Assembly (NCBI GenBank): GCA_030549495.1
Contig: JAUIRK010000664.1
Span: forward strand, 446,855 to 510,854
From: Nectonema munidae
Lineage: Eukaryota; Nematomorpha; Nectonematoida; Nectonematidae
Direction: 5' to 3'
Length of the DNA stretch: 64,000 bases
The notes under the pieces were generated by a model that saw only the letters and a program-made list of their open reading frames with translations, was not told the origin of the DNA and ran no database searches. The translations under genes were made by a program, and so were the position numbers. The stretch's first letter is position 1, and each line of letters starts with the position of its first letter. Below, piece after piece: positions 31,501 to 46,500 of this stretch.

Positions 31501-34500
31501 CTGTTCCGAGACTATACGGAATTATTTAATGTTTTTAGTCGCCTCTTACGACATGCAGGTCATGCAATAGTCCTATTCTGTTCCGAGACTATACGGAATT
31601 ATTTCATGTTTTTAGTCGCCTCTTACGACATGCAGGTCATGCAATAGTCCTATTATGTTCCGAGACTATACGGAATTATTTCATGTTTTTAGTCGCCTCT
31701 TACGACATGCAGGTCATGCAATAGTCCTATTCTGTTCCGAGACTATACGGAATTATTTAATGTTTTTAGTCGCCTCTTACGACATGCAGGTCATGCAATA
31801 GTCCTATTCTGTTCCGAGACTATACGGAATTATTTCATGTTTTTAGTCGCCTCTTACGACATGCAGGTCATGCAATAGTCCTATTCTGTTCCGAGACTAT
31901 ACGGAATTATTTCATGTTTTTAGTCGCCTCTTACGACATGCAGGTCATGCAATAGTCCTATTCTGTTCCGAGACTATACGGAATTATTTAATGTTTTTAG
32001 TCGCCTCTTACGACATGCAGGTCATGCAATAGTCCTATTCTGTTCCGAGACTATACGGAATTATTTCATGTTTTTAGTCGCCTCTTACGACATGCAGGTC
32101 ATGCAATAGTCCTATTATGTTCCGAGACTATACGGAATTATTTCATGTTTTTAGTCGCCTCTTACGACATGCAGGTCATGCAATAGTCCTATTCTGTTCC
32201 GAGACTATACGGAATTATTTCATGTTTTTAGTCGCCTCTTACGACATGCAGGTCATGCAATAGTCCTATTCTGTTCCGAGACTATACGGAATTATTTCAT
32301 GTTTTTAGTCACCTCTTACTACATGCAGGTCATACAATTGTCCTATTCTGTTCCGAGACTATACGGAATTATTTAGTGTTTTTAGTCGCCTCTTACGACA
32401 TGCAGGTCATGCAATAGTCCTATTATGTTCCGAGACTATACGGAATTATTTCATGTTTTTAGTCGCCTCTTACGACATGCAGGTCATGCAATAGTCCTAT
32501 TATGTTCCGAGACTATACGGAATTATTTCATGTTTTTAGTCGCCTCTTACGACATGCAGGTCATGCAATAGTCCTATTCTGTTCCGAGACTATACGGAAT
32601 TATTTCATGTTTTTAGTCGCCTCTTACGACATGCAGGTCATGCAATAGTCCTATTATGTTCCGAGACTATACGGAATTATTTCATGTTTTTAGTCGCCTC
32701 TTACGACATGCAGGTCATGCAATAGTCCTATTCTGTTCCGAGACTATACGGAATTATTTAGTGTTTTTAGTCGCCTCTTACGACATGCAGGTCATGCAAT
32801 AGTCCTATTCTGTTCCGAGACTATACGGAATTATTTAATGTTTTTAGTCGCCTCTTACGACATGCAGGTCATGCAATAGTCCTATTATGTTCCGAGACTA
32901 TACGGAATTATTTCATGTTTTTAGTCGCCTCTTACGACATGCAGGTCATGCAATAGTCCTATTCTGTTCCGAGACTATACGGAATTATTTCATGTTTTTA
33001 GTCGCCTCTTACGACATGCAGGTCATGCAATAGTCCTATTCTGTTCCGAGACTATACGGAATTATTTAGTGTTTTTAGTCGCCTCTTACGACATGCAGGT
33101 CATGCAATAGTCCTATTCTGTTCCGAGACTATACGGAATTATTTAATGTTTTTAGTCGCCTCTTACGACATGCAGGTCATGCAATAGTCCTATTCTGTTC
33201 CGAGACTATACGGAATTATTTCATGTTTTTAGTCGCCTCTTACGACATGCAGGTCATGCAATAGTCCTATTCTGTTCCGAGACTATACGGAATTATTTAG
33301 TGTTTTTAGTCGCCTCTTACGACATGCAGGTCATGCAATAGTCCTATTCTGTTCCGAGACTATACGGAATTATTTCATGTTTTTAGTCGCCTCTTACGAC
33401 ATGCAGGTCATGCAATAGTCCTATTCTGTTCCGAGACTATACGGAATTATTTCATGTTTTTAGTCGCCTCTTACGACATGCAGGTCATGCAATAGTCCTA
33501 TTCTGTTCCGAGACTATACGGAATTATTTCATGTTTTTAGTCGCCTCTTACGACATGCAGGTCATGCAATAGTCCTATTATGTTCCGAGACTATACGGAA
33601 TTATTTAATGTTTTTAGTCGCCTCTTACGACATGCAGGTCATGCAATAGTCCTATTCTGTTCCGAGACTATACGGAATTATTTCATGTTTTTAGTCGCCT
33701 CTTACGACATGCAGGTCATGCAATAGTCCTATTATGTTCCGAGACTATACGGAATTATTTCATGTTTTTAGTCGCCTCTTACGACATGCAGGTCATGCAA
33801 TAGTCCTATTCTGTTCCGAGACTATACGGAATTATTTAATGTTTTTAGTCGCCTCTTACGACATGCAGGTCATGCAATAGTCCTATTCTGTTCCGAGACT
33901 ATACGGAATTATTTCATGTTTTTAGTCGCCTCTTACGACATGCAGGTCATGCAATAGTCCTATTCTGTTCCGAGACTATACGGAATTATTTCATGTTTTT
34001 AGTCGCCTCTTACGACATGCAGGTCATGCAATAGTCCTATTATGTTCCGAGACTATACGGAATTATTTCATGTTTTTAGTCGCCTCTTACGACATGCAGG
34101 TCATGCAATAGTCCTATTCTGTTCCGAGACTATACGGAATTATTTCATGTTTTTAGTCGCCTCTTACGACATGCAGGTCATGCAATTGTCCTATTCTGTT
34201 CCGAGACTATACGGAATTATTTAGTGTTTTTAGTCGCCTCTTACGACATGCAGGTCATGCAATAGTCCTATTCTGTTCCGAGACTATACGGAATTATTTC
34301 ATGTTTTTAGTCGCCTCTTACGACATGCAGGTCATGCAATTGTCCTATTCTGTTCCGAGACTATACGGAATTATTTAGTGTTTTTAGTCGCCTCTTACGA
34401 CATGCAGGTCATGCAATAGTCCTATTCTGTTCCGAGACTATACGGAATTATTTCATGTTTTTAGTCGCCTCTTACGACATGCAGGTCATGCAATAGTCCT

Positions 34501-37500
34501 ATTATGTTCCGAGACTATACGGAATTATTTCATGTTTTTAGTCGCCTCTTACGACATGCAGGTCATGCAATAGTCCTATTCTGTTCCGAGACTATATGGA
34601 ATTATTTAGTGTTTTTAGTCGCCTCTTACGACATGCAGGTCATGCAATAGTCCTATTATGTTCCGAGACTATACGGAATTATTTCATGTTTTTAGTCGCC
34701 TCTTACGACATGCAGGTCATGCAATAGTCCTATTCTGTTCCGAGACTATACGGAATTATTTCATGTTTTTAGTCGCCTCTTACGACATGCAGGTCATGCA
34801 ATAGTCCTATTCTGTTCCGAGACTATACGGAATTATTTCATGTTTTTAGTCGCCTCTTACGACATGCAGGTCATGCAATAGTCCTATTATGTTCCGAGAC
34901 TATACGGAATTATTTCATGTTTTTAGTCGCCTCTTACGACATGCAGGTCATGCAATAGTCCTATTATGTTCCGAGACTATACGGAATTATTTAGTGTTTT
35001 TAGTCGCCTCTTACGACATGCAGGTCATGCAATAGTCCTATTCTGTTCCGAGACTATACGGAATTATTTAGTGTTTTTAGTCACCTCTTACTACATGCAG
35101 GTCATACAATTGTCCTATTCTGTTCCGAGACTATACGGAATTATTTCATGTTTTTAGTCGCCTCTTACGACATGCAGGTCATGCAATAGTCCTATTATGT
35201 TCCGAGACTATACGGAATTATTTCATGTTTTTAGTCGCCTCTTACGACATGCAGGTCATGCAATAGTCCTATTCTGTTCCGAGACTATACGGAATTATTT
35301 CATGTTTTTAGTCGCCTCTTACGACATGCAGGTCATGCAATAGTCCTATTCTGTTCCGAGACTATACGGAATTATTTCATGTTTTTAGTCGCCTCTTACG
35401 ACATGCAGGTCATACAATAGTCCTATTCTGTTCCGAGACTATACGGAATTATTTAGTGTTTTTAGTCGCCTCTTACGACATGCAGGTCATGCAATAGTCC
35501 TATTATGTTCCGAGACTATACGGAATTATTTAATGTTTTTAGTCGCCTCTTACGACATGCAGGTCATGCAATAGTCCTATTATGTTCCGAGACTATACGG
35601 AATTATTTCATGTTTTTAGTCGCCTCTTACGACATGCAGGTCATGCAATAGTCCTATTCTGTTCCGAGACTATACGGAATTATTTCATGTTTTTAGTCGC
35701 CTCTTACGACATGCAGGTCATGCAATAGTCCTATTATGTTCCGAGACTATACGGAATTATTTCATGTTTTTAGTCGCCTCTTACGACATGCAGGTCATGC
35801 AATAGTCCTATTCTGTTCCGAGACTATACGGAATTATTTAGTGTTTTTAGTCGCCTCTTACGACATGCAGGTCATGCAATAGTCCTATTCTGTTCCGAGA
35901 CTATACGGAATTATTTAATGTTTTTAGTCGCCTCTTACGACATGCAGGTCATGCAATAGTCCTATTATGTTCCGAGACTATACGGAATTATTTCATGTTT
36001 TTAGTCGCCTCTTACGACATGCAGGTCATGCAATAGTCCTATTCTGTTCCGAGACTGTACGGAATTATTTCATGTTTTTAGTCGCCTCTTACGACATGCA
36101 GGTCATGCAATAGTCCTATTCTGTTCCGAGACTATACGGAATTATTTCATGTTTTTAGTCGCCTCTTACGACATGCAGGTCATGCAATAGTCCTATTCTG
36201 TTCCGAGACTATACGGAATTATTTCATGTTTTTAGTCGCCTCTTACGACATGCAGGTCATGCAATAGTCCTATTCTGTTCCGAGACTATACGGAATTATT
36301 TCATGTTTTTAGTCGCCTCTTACGACATGCAGGTCATGCAATAGTCCTATTCTGTTCCGAGACTATACGGAATTATTTCATGTTTTTAGTCTCCTCTTAC
36401 GACATGCAGGTCATGCAATAGTCCTATTCTGTTCCGAGACTATACGGAATTATTTCATGTTTTTAGTCGCCTCTTACGACATGCAGGTCATGCAATAGTC
36501 CTATTCTGTTCCGAGACTATACGGAATTATTTCATGTTTTTAGTCGCCTCTTACGACATGCAGGTCATGCAATAGTCCTATTCTGTTCCGAGACTATACG
36601 GAATTATTTCATGTTTTTAGTCGCCTCTTACGACATGCAGGTCATGCAATAGTCCTATTCTGTTCCGAGACTATACGGAATTATTTAATGTTTTTAGTCG
36701 CCTCTTACGACATGCAGGTCATGCAATAGTCCTATTCTGTTCCGAGACTATACGGAATTATTTCATGTTTTTAGTCGCCTCTTACGACATGCAGGTCATG
36801 CAATAGTCCTATTATGTTCCGAGACTATACGGAATTATTTCATGTTTTTAGTCGCCTCTTACGACATGCAGGTCATGCAATAGTCCTATTCTGTTCCGAG
36901 ACTATACGGAATTATTTAATGTTTTTAGTCGCCTCTTACGACATGCAGGTCATGCAATAGTCCTATTCTGTTCCGAGACTATACGGAATTATTTCATGTT
37001 TTTAGTCGCCTCTTACGACATGCAGGTCATGCAATAGTCCTATTATGTTCCGAGACTATACGGAATTATTTCATGTTTTTAGTCGCCTCTTACGACATGC
37101 AGGTCATGCAATAGTCCTATTATGTTCCGAGACTATACGGAATTATTTAATGTTTTTAGTCGCCTCTTACGACATGCAGGTCATGCAATAGTCCTATTCT
37201 GTTCCGAGACTATACGGAATTATTTCATGTTTTTAGTCGCCTCTTACTACATGCAGGTCATGCAATAGTCCTATTCTGTTCCGAGACTATACGGAATTAT
37301 TTCATGTTTTTAGTCGCCTCTTACGACATGCAGGTCATGCAATAGTCCTATTCTGTTCCGAGACTATACGGAATTATTTCATGTTTTTAGTCGCCTCTTA
37401 CGACATGCAGGTCATGCAATAGTCCTATTCTGTTCCGAGACTATACGGAATTATTTAGTGTTTTTAGTCGCCTCTTACTACATGCAGGTCATACAATTGT

Positions 37501-40500
37501 CCTATTCTGTTCCGAGACTATACGGAATTATTTCATGTTTTTAGTCGCCTCTTACGACATGCAGGTCATGCAATAGTCCTATTATGTTCCGAGACTATAC
37601 GGAATTATTTAATGTTTTTAGTCGCCTCTTACGACATGCAGGTCATGCAATAGTCCTATTATGTTCCGAGACTATACGGAATTATTTCATGTTTTTAGTC
37701 GCCTCTTACGACATGCAGGTCATGCAATAGTCCTATTCTGTTCCGAGACTATACGGAATTATTTCATGTTTTTAGTCGCCTCTTACTACATGCAGGTCAT
37801 GCAATAGTCCTATTCTGTTCCGAGACTATACGGAATTATTTAGTGTTTTTAGTCGCCTCTTACGACATGCAGGTCATGCAATAGTCCTATTCTGTTCCGA
37901 GACTATACGGAATTATTTCATGTTTTTAGTCGCCTCTTACGACATGCAGGTCATGCAATAGTCCTATTGTGTTCCGAGAGTATACGGAATTATTTCATGT
38001 TTTTAGTCGCCTCTTACGACATGCAGGTCATGCAATAGTCCTATTCTGTTCCGAGACTATACGGATTATTTCATGTTTTTAGTCGCCTCTTACGACATGC
38101 AGGTCATGCAATAGTCCTATTCTGTTCCGAGACTATACGGAATTATTTCATGTTTTTAGTCGCCTCTTACGACATGCAGGTCATGCAATAGTCCTATTCT
38201 GTTCCGAGACTATACGGAATTATTTAGTGTTTTTAGTCGCCTCTTACGACATGCAGGTCATGCAATAGTCCTATTCTGTTCCGAGACTATACGGAATTAT
38301 TTAATGTTTTTAGTCGCCTCTTACGACATGCAGGTCATGCAATAGTCCTATTCTGTTCCGAGACTATACGGAATTATTTAATGTTTTTAGTCGCCTCTTA
38401 CGACATGCAGGTCATGCAATAGTCCTATTCTGTTCCGAGACTGTACGGAATTATTTCATGTTTTTAGTCGCCTCTTACGACATGCAGGTCATGCAATAGT
38501 CCTATTCTGTTCCGAGACTATACGGAATTATTTCATGTTTTTAGTCGCCTCTTACGACATGCAGGTCATGCAATAGTCCTATTCTGTTCCGAGACTATAC
38601 GGAATTATTTCATGTTTTTAGTCGCCTCTTACGACATGCAGGTCATGCAATAGTCCTATTCTGTTCCGAGACTATACGGAATTATTTCATGTTTTTAGTC
38701 GCCTCTTACGACATGCAGGTCATGCAATAGTCCTATTCTGTTCCGAGACTATACGGAATTATTTCATGTTTTTAGTCGCCTCTTACGACATTCAGGTCAT
38801 GCAATAGTCCTATTCTGTTCCGAGACTATACGGAATTATTTCATGTTTTTAGTCGCCTCTTACGACATGCAGGTCATGCAATAGTCCTATTCTGTTCCGA
38901 GACTATACGGAATTATTTCATGTTTTTAGTCGCCTCTTACGACATGCAGGTCATGCAATAGTCCTATTCTGTTCCGAGACTATACGGAATTATTTCATGT
39001 TTTTAGTCGCCTCTTACGACATGCAGGTCATGCAATAGTCCTATTCTGTTCCGAGACTATACGGAATTATTTCATGTTTTTAGTCGCCTCTTACGACATG
39101 CAGGTCATGCAATAGTCCTATTCTGTTCCGAGACTATACGGAATTATTTCATGTTTTTAGTCGCCTCTTACGACATGCAGGTCATGCAATAGTCCTATTC
39201 TGTTCCGAGACTATACGGAATTATTTCATGTTTTTAGTCGCCTCTTACGACATGCAGGTCATGCAATAGTCCTATTCTGTTCCGAGACTATACGGAATTA
39301 TTTCATGTTTTTAGTCGCCTCTTACGACATGCAGGTCATGCAATAGTCCTATTCTGTTCCGAGACTATACGGAATTATTTCATGTTTTTAGTCGCCTCTT
39401 ACGACATGCAGGTCATGCAATAGTCCTATTCTGTTCCGAGACTATACGGAATTATTTCATGTTTTTAGTCGCCTCTTACGACATGCAGGTCATGCAATAG
39501 TCCTATTCTGTTCCGAGACTATACGGAATTATTTCATGTTTTTAGTCGCCTCTTACGACATGCAGGTCATGCAATAGTCCTATTCTGTTCCGAGACTATA
39601 CGGAATTATTTCATGTTTTTAGTCGCCTCTTACGACATGCAGGTCATGCAATAGTCCTATTCTGTTCCGAGACTATACGGAATTATTTCATGTTTTTAGT
39701 CGCCTCTTACGACATGCAGGTCATGCAATAGTCCTATTCTGTTCCGAGACTATACGGAATTATTTCATGTTTTTAGTCGCCTCTTACGACATGCAGGTCA
39801 TGCAATAGTCCTATTCTGTTCCGAGACTATACGGAATTATTTCATGTTTTTAGTCGCCTCTTACGACATGCAGGTCATGCAATAGTCCTATTCTGTTCCG
39901 AGACTATACGGAATTATTTCATGTTTTTAGTCGCCTCTTACGACATGCAGGTCATGCAATAGTCCTATTCTGTTCCGAGACTATACGGAATTATTTCATG
40001 TTTTTAGTCGCCTCTTACGACATGCAGGTCATGCAATAGTCCTATTCTGTTCCGAGACTATACGGAATTATTTCATGTTTTTAGTCGCCTCTTACGACAT
40101 GCAGGTCATGCAATAGTCCTATTCTGTTCCGAGACTATACGGAATTATTTCATGTTTTTAGTCGCCTCTTACGACATGCAGGTCATGCAATAGTCCTATT
40201 CTGTTCCGAGACTATACGGAATTATTTCATGTTTTTAGTCGCCTCTTACGACATGCAGGTCATGCAATAGTCCTATTCTGTTCCGAGACTATACGGAATT
40301 ATTTCATGTTTTTAGTCGCCTCTTACGACATGCAGGTCATGCAATAGTCCTATTCTGTTCCGAGACTATACGGAATTATTTCATGTTTTTAGTCGCCTCT
40401 TACGACATGCAGGTCATGCAATAGTCCTATTCTGTTCCGAGACTATACGGAATTATTTCATGTTTTTAGTCGCCTCTTACGACATGCAGGTCATGCAATA

Positions 40501-43500
40501 GTCCTATTCTGTTCCGAGACTATACGGAATTATTTCATGTTTTTAGTCGCCTCTTACGACATGCAGGTCATGCAATAGTCCTATTCTGTTCCGAGACTAT
40601 ACGGAATTATTTCATGTTTTTAGTCGCCTCTTACGACATGCAGGTCATGCAATAGTCCTATTCTGTTCCGAGACTATACGGAATTATTTCATGTTTTTAG
40701 TCGCCTCTTACGACATGCAGGTCATGCAATAGTCCTATTCTGTTCCGAGACTATACGGAATTATTTCATGTTTTTAGTCGCCTCTTACGACATGCAGGTC
40801 ATGCAATAGTCCTATTCTGTTCCGAGACTATACGGAATTATTTCATGTTTTTAGTCGCCTCTTACGACATGCAGGTCATGCAATAGTCCTATTCTGTTCC
40901 GAGACTATACGGAATTATTTCATGTTTTTAGTCGCCTCTTACGACATGCAGGTCATGCAATAGTCCTATTCTGTTCCGAGACTATACGGAATTATTTCAT
41001 GTTTTTAGTCGCCTCTTACGACATGCAGGTCATGCAATAGTCCTATTCTGTTCCGAGACTATACGGAATTATTTCATGTTTTTAGTCGCCTCTTACGACA
41101 TGCAGGTCATGCAATAGTCCTATTCTGTTCCGAGACTATACGGAATTATTTCATGTTTTTAGTCGCCTCTTACGACATGCAGGTCATGCAATAGTCCTAT
41201 TCTGTTCCGAGACTATACGGAATTATTTCATGTTTTTAGTCGCCTCTTACGACATGCAGGTCATGCAATAGTCCTATTCTGTTCCGAGACTATACGGAAT
41301 TATTTCATGTTTTTAGTCGCCTCTTACGACATGCAGGTCATGCAATAGTCCTATTCTGTTCCGAGACTATACGGAATTATTTCATGTTTTTAGTCGCCTC
41401 TTACGACATGCAGGTCATGCAATAGTCCTATTCTGTTCCGAGACTATACGGAATTATTTCATGTTTTTAGTCGCCTCTTACGACATGCAGGTCATGCAAT
41501 AGTCCTATTCTGTTCCGAGACTATACGGAATTATTTCATGTTTTTAGTCGCCTCTTACGACATGCAGGTCATGCAATAGTCCTATTCTGTTCCGAGACTA
41601 TACGGAATTATTTCATGTTTTTAGTCGCCTCTTACGACATGCAGGTCATGCAATAGTCCTATTCTGTTCCGAGACTATACGGAATTATTTCATGTTTTTA
41701 GTCGCCTCTTACGACATGCAGGTCATGCAATAGTCCTATTCTGTTCCGAGACTATACGGAATTATTTCATGTTTTTAGTCGCCTCTTACGACATGCAGGT
41801 CATGCAATAGTCCTATTCTGTTCCGAGACTATACGGAATTATTTCATGTTTTTAGTCGCCTCTTACGACATGCAGGTCATGCAATAGTCCTATTCTGTTC
41901 CGAGACTATACGGAATTATTTCATGTTTTTAGTCGCCTCTTACGACATGCAGGTCATGCAATAGTCCTATTCTGTTCCGAGACTATACGGAATTATTTCA
42001 TGTTTTTAGTCGCCTCTTACGACATGCAGGTCATGCAATAGTCCTATTCTGTTCCGAGACTATACGGAATTATTTCATGTTTTTAGTCGCCTCTTACGAC
42101 ATGCAGGTCATGCAATAGTCCTATTCTGTTCCGAGACTATACGGAATTATTTCATGTTTTTAGTCGCCTCTTACGACATGCAGGTCATGCAATAGTCCTA
42201 TTCTGTTCCGAGACTATACGGAATTATTTCATGTTTTTAGTCGCCTCTTACGACATGCAGGTCATGCAATAGTCCTATTCTGTTCCGAGACTATACGGAA
42301 TTATTTCATGTTTTTAGTCGCCTCTTACGACATGCAGGTCATGCAATAGTCCTATTCTGTTCCGAGACTATACGGAATTATTTCATGTTTTTAGTCGCCT
42401 CTTACGACATGCAGGTCATGCAATAGTCCTATTCTGTTCCGAGACTATACGGAATTATTTCATGTTTTTAGTCGCCTCTTACGACATGCAGGTCATGCAA
42501 TAGTCCTATTCTGTTCCGAGACTATACGGAATTATTTCATGTTTTTAGTCGCCTCTTACGACATGCAGGTCATGCAATAGTCCTATTCTGTTCCGAGACT
42601 ATACGGAATTATTTCATGTTTTTAGTCGCCTCTTACGACATGCAGGTCATGCAATAGTCCTATTCTGTTCCGAGACTATACGGAATTATTTCATGTTTTT
42701 AGTCGCCTCTTACGACATGCAGGTCATGCAATAGTCCTATTCTGTTCCGAGACTATACGGAATTATTTCATGTTTTTAGTCGCCTCTTACGACATGCAGG
42801 TCATGCAATAGTCCTATTCTGTTCCGAGACTATACGGAATTATTTCATGTTTTTAGTCGCCTCTTACGACATGCAGGTCATGCAATAGTCCTATTCTGTT
42901 CCGAGACTATACGGAATTATTTCATGTTTTTAGTCGCCTCTTACGACATGCAGGTCATGCAATAGTCCTATTCTGTTCCGAGACTATACGGAATTATTTC
43001 ATGTTTTTAGTCGCCTCTTACGACATGCAGGTCATGCAATAGTCCTATTCTGTTCCGAGACTATACGGAATTATTTCATGTTTTTAGTCGCCTCTTACGA
43101 CATGCAGGTCATGCAATAGTCCTATTCTGTTCCGAGACTATACGGAATTATTTCATGTTTTTAGTCGCCTCTTACGACATGCAGGTCATGCAATAGTCCT
43201 ATTCTGTTCCGAGACTATACGGAATTATTTCATGTTTTTAGTCGCCTCTTACGACATGCAGGTCATGCAATAGTCCTATTCTGTTCCGAGACTATACGGA
43301 ATTATTTCATGTTTTTAGTCGCCTCTTACGACATGCAGGTCATGCAATAGTCCTATTCTGTTCCGAGACTATACGGAATTATTTCATGTTTTTAGTCGCC
43401 TCTTACGACATGCAGGTCATGCAATAGTCCTATTCTGTTCCGAGACTATACGGAATTATTTCATGTTTTTAGTCGCCTCTTACGACATGCAGGTCATGCA

Positions 43501-46500
43501 ATAGTCCTATTCTGTTCCGAGACTATACGGAATTATTTCATGTTTTTAGTCGCCTCTTACGACATGCAGGTCATGCAATAGTCCTATTCTGTTCCGAGAC
43601 TATACGGAATTATTTCATGTTTTTAGTCGCCTCTTACGACATGCAGGTCATGCAATAGTCCTATTCTGTTCCGAGACTATACGGAATTATTTCATGTTTT
43701 TAGTCGCCTCTTACGACATGCAGGTCATGCAATAGTCCTATTCTGTTCCGAGACTATACGGAATTATTTCATGTTTTTAGTCGCCTCTTACGACATGCAG
43801 GTCATGCAATAGTCCTATTCTGTTCCGAGACTATACGGAATTATTTCATGTTTTTAGTCGCCTCTTACGACATGCAGGTCATGCAATAGTCCTATTCTGT
43901 TCCGAGACTATACGGAATTATTTCATGTTTTTAGTCGCCTCTTACGACATGCAGGTCATGCAATAGTCCTATTCTGTTCCGAGACTATACGGAATTATTT
44001 CATGTTTTTAGTCGCCTCTTACGACATGCAGGTCATGCAATAGTCCTATTCTGTTCCGAGACTATACGGAATTATTTCATGTTTTTAGTCGCCTCTTACG
44101 ACATGCAGGTCATGCAATAGTCCTATTCTGTTCCGAGACTATACGGAATTATTTCATGTTTTTAGTCGCCTCTTACGACATGCAGGTCATGCAATAGTCC
44201 TATTCTGTTCCGAGACTATACGGAATTATTTCATGTTTTTAGTCGCCTCTTACGACATGCAGGTCATGCAATAGTCCTATTCTGTTCCGAGACTATACGG
44301 AATTATTTCATGTTTTTAGTCGCCTCTTACGACATGCAGGTCATGCAATAGTCCTATTCTGTTCCGAGACTATACGGAATTATTTCATGTTTTTAGTCGC
44401 CTCTTACGACATGCAGGTCATGCAATAGTCCTATTCTGTTCCGAGACTATACGGAATTATTTCATGTTTTTAGTCGCCTCTTACGACATGCAGGTCATGC
44501 AATAGTCCTATTCTGTTCCGAGACTATACGGAATTATTTCATGTTTTTAGTCGCCTCTTACGACATGCAGGTCATGCAATAGTCCTATTCTGTTCCGAGA
44601 CTATACGGAATTATTTCATGTTTTTAGTCGCCTCTTACGACATGCAGGTCATGCAATAGTCCTATTCTGTTCCGAGACTATACGGAATTATTTCATGTTT
44701 TTAGTCGCCTCTTACGACATGCAGGTCATGCAATAGTCCTATTCTGTTCCGAGACTATACGGAATTATTTCATGTTTTTAGTCGCCTCTTACGACATGCA
44801 GGTCATGCAATAGTCCTATTCTGTTCCGAGACTATACGGAATTATTTCATGTTTTTAGTCGCCTCTTACGACATGCAGGTCATGCAATAGTCCTATTCTG
44901 TTCCGAGACTATACGGAATTATTTCATGTTTTTAGTCGCCTCTTACGACATGCAGGTCATGCAATAGTCCTATTCTGTTCCGAGACTATACGGAATTATT
45001 TCATGTTTTTAGTCGCCTCTTACGACATGCAGGTCATGCAATAGTCCTATTCTGTTCCGAGACTATACGGAATTATTTCATGTTTTTAGTCGCCTCTTAC
45101 GACATGCAGGTCATGCAATAGTCCTATTCTGTTCCGAGACTATACGGAATTATTTCATGTTTTTAGTCGCCTCTTACGACATGCAGGTCATGCAATAGTC
45201 CTATTCTGTTCCGAGACTATACGGAATTATTTCATGTTTTTAGTCGCCTCTTACGACATGCAGGTCATGCAATAGTCCTATTCTGTTCCGAGACTATACG
45301 GAATTATTTCATGTTTTTAGTCGCCTCTTACGACATGCAGGTCATGCAATAGTCCTATTCTGTTCCGAGACTATACGGAATTATTTCATGTTTTTAGTCG
45401 CCTCTTACGACATGCAGGTCATGCAATAGTCCTATTCTGTTCCGAGACTATACGGAATTATTTCATGTTTTTAGTCGCCTCTTACGACATGCAGGTCATG
45501 CAATAGTCCTATTCTGTTCCGAGACTATACGGAATTATTTCATGTTTTTAGTCGCCTCTTACGACATGCAGGTCATGCAATAGTCCTATTCTGTTCCGAG
45601 ACTATACGGAATTATTTCATGTTTTTAGTCGCCTCTTACGACATGCAGGTCATGCAATAGTCCTATTCTGTTCCGAGACTATACGGAATTATTTCATGTT
45701 TTTAGTCGCCTCTTACGACATGCAGGTCATGCAATAGTCCTATTCTGTTCCGAGACTATACGGAATTATTTCATGTTTTTAGTCGCCTCTTACGACATGC
45801 AGGTCATGCAATAGTCCTATTCTGTTCCGAGACTATACGGAATTATTTCATGTTTTTAGTCGCCTCTTACGACATGCAGGTCATGCAATAGTCCTATTCT
45901 GTTCCGAGACTATACGGAATTATTTCATGTTTTTAGTCGCCTCTTACGACATGCAGGTCATGCAATAGTCCTATTCTGTTCCGAGACTATACGGAATTAT
46001 TTCATGTTTTTAGTCGCCTCTTACGACATGCAGGTCATGCAATAGTCCTATTCTGTTCCGAGACTATACGGAATTATTTCATGTTTTTAGTCGCCTCTTA
46101 CGACATGCAGGTCATGCAATAGTCCTATTCTGTTCCGAGACTATACGGAATTATTTCATGTTTTTAGTCGCCTCTTACGACATGCAGGTCATGCAATAGT
46201 CCTATTCTGTTCCGAGACTATACGGAATTATTTCATGTTTTTAGTCGCCTCTTACGACATGCAGGTCATGCAATAGTCCTATTCTGTTCCGAGACTATAC
46301 GGAATTATTTCATGTTTTTAGTCGCCTCTTACGACATGCAGGTCATGCAATAGTCCTATTCTGTTCCGAGACTATACGGAATTATTTCATGTTTTTAGTC
46401 GCCTCTTACGACATGCAGGTCATGCAATAGTCCTATTCTGTTCCGAGACTATACGGAATTATTTCATGTTTTTAGTCGCCTCTTACGACATGCAGGTCAT

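Noticed and set aside
34042-35157. Open frames of about 60 codons within the satellite
   Set aside because: The unit is 77 bp, not a multiple of three. The frames arise only where unit variants remove stops and show no coding signal.
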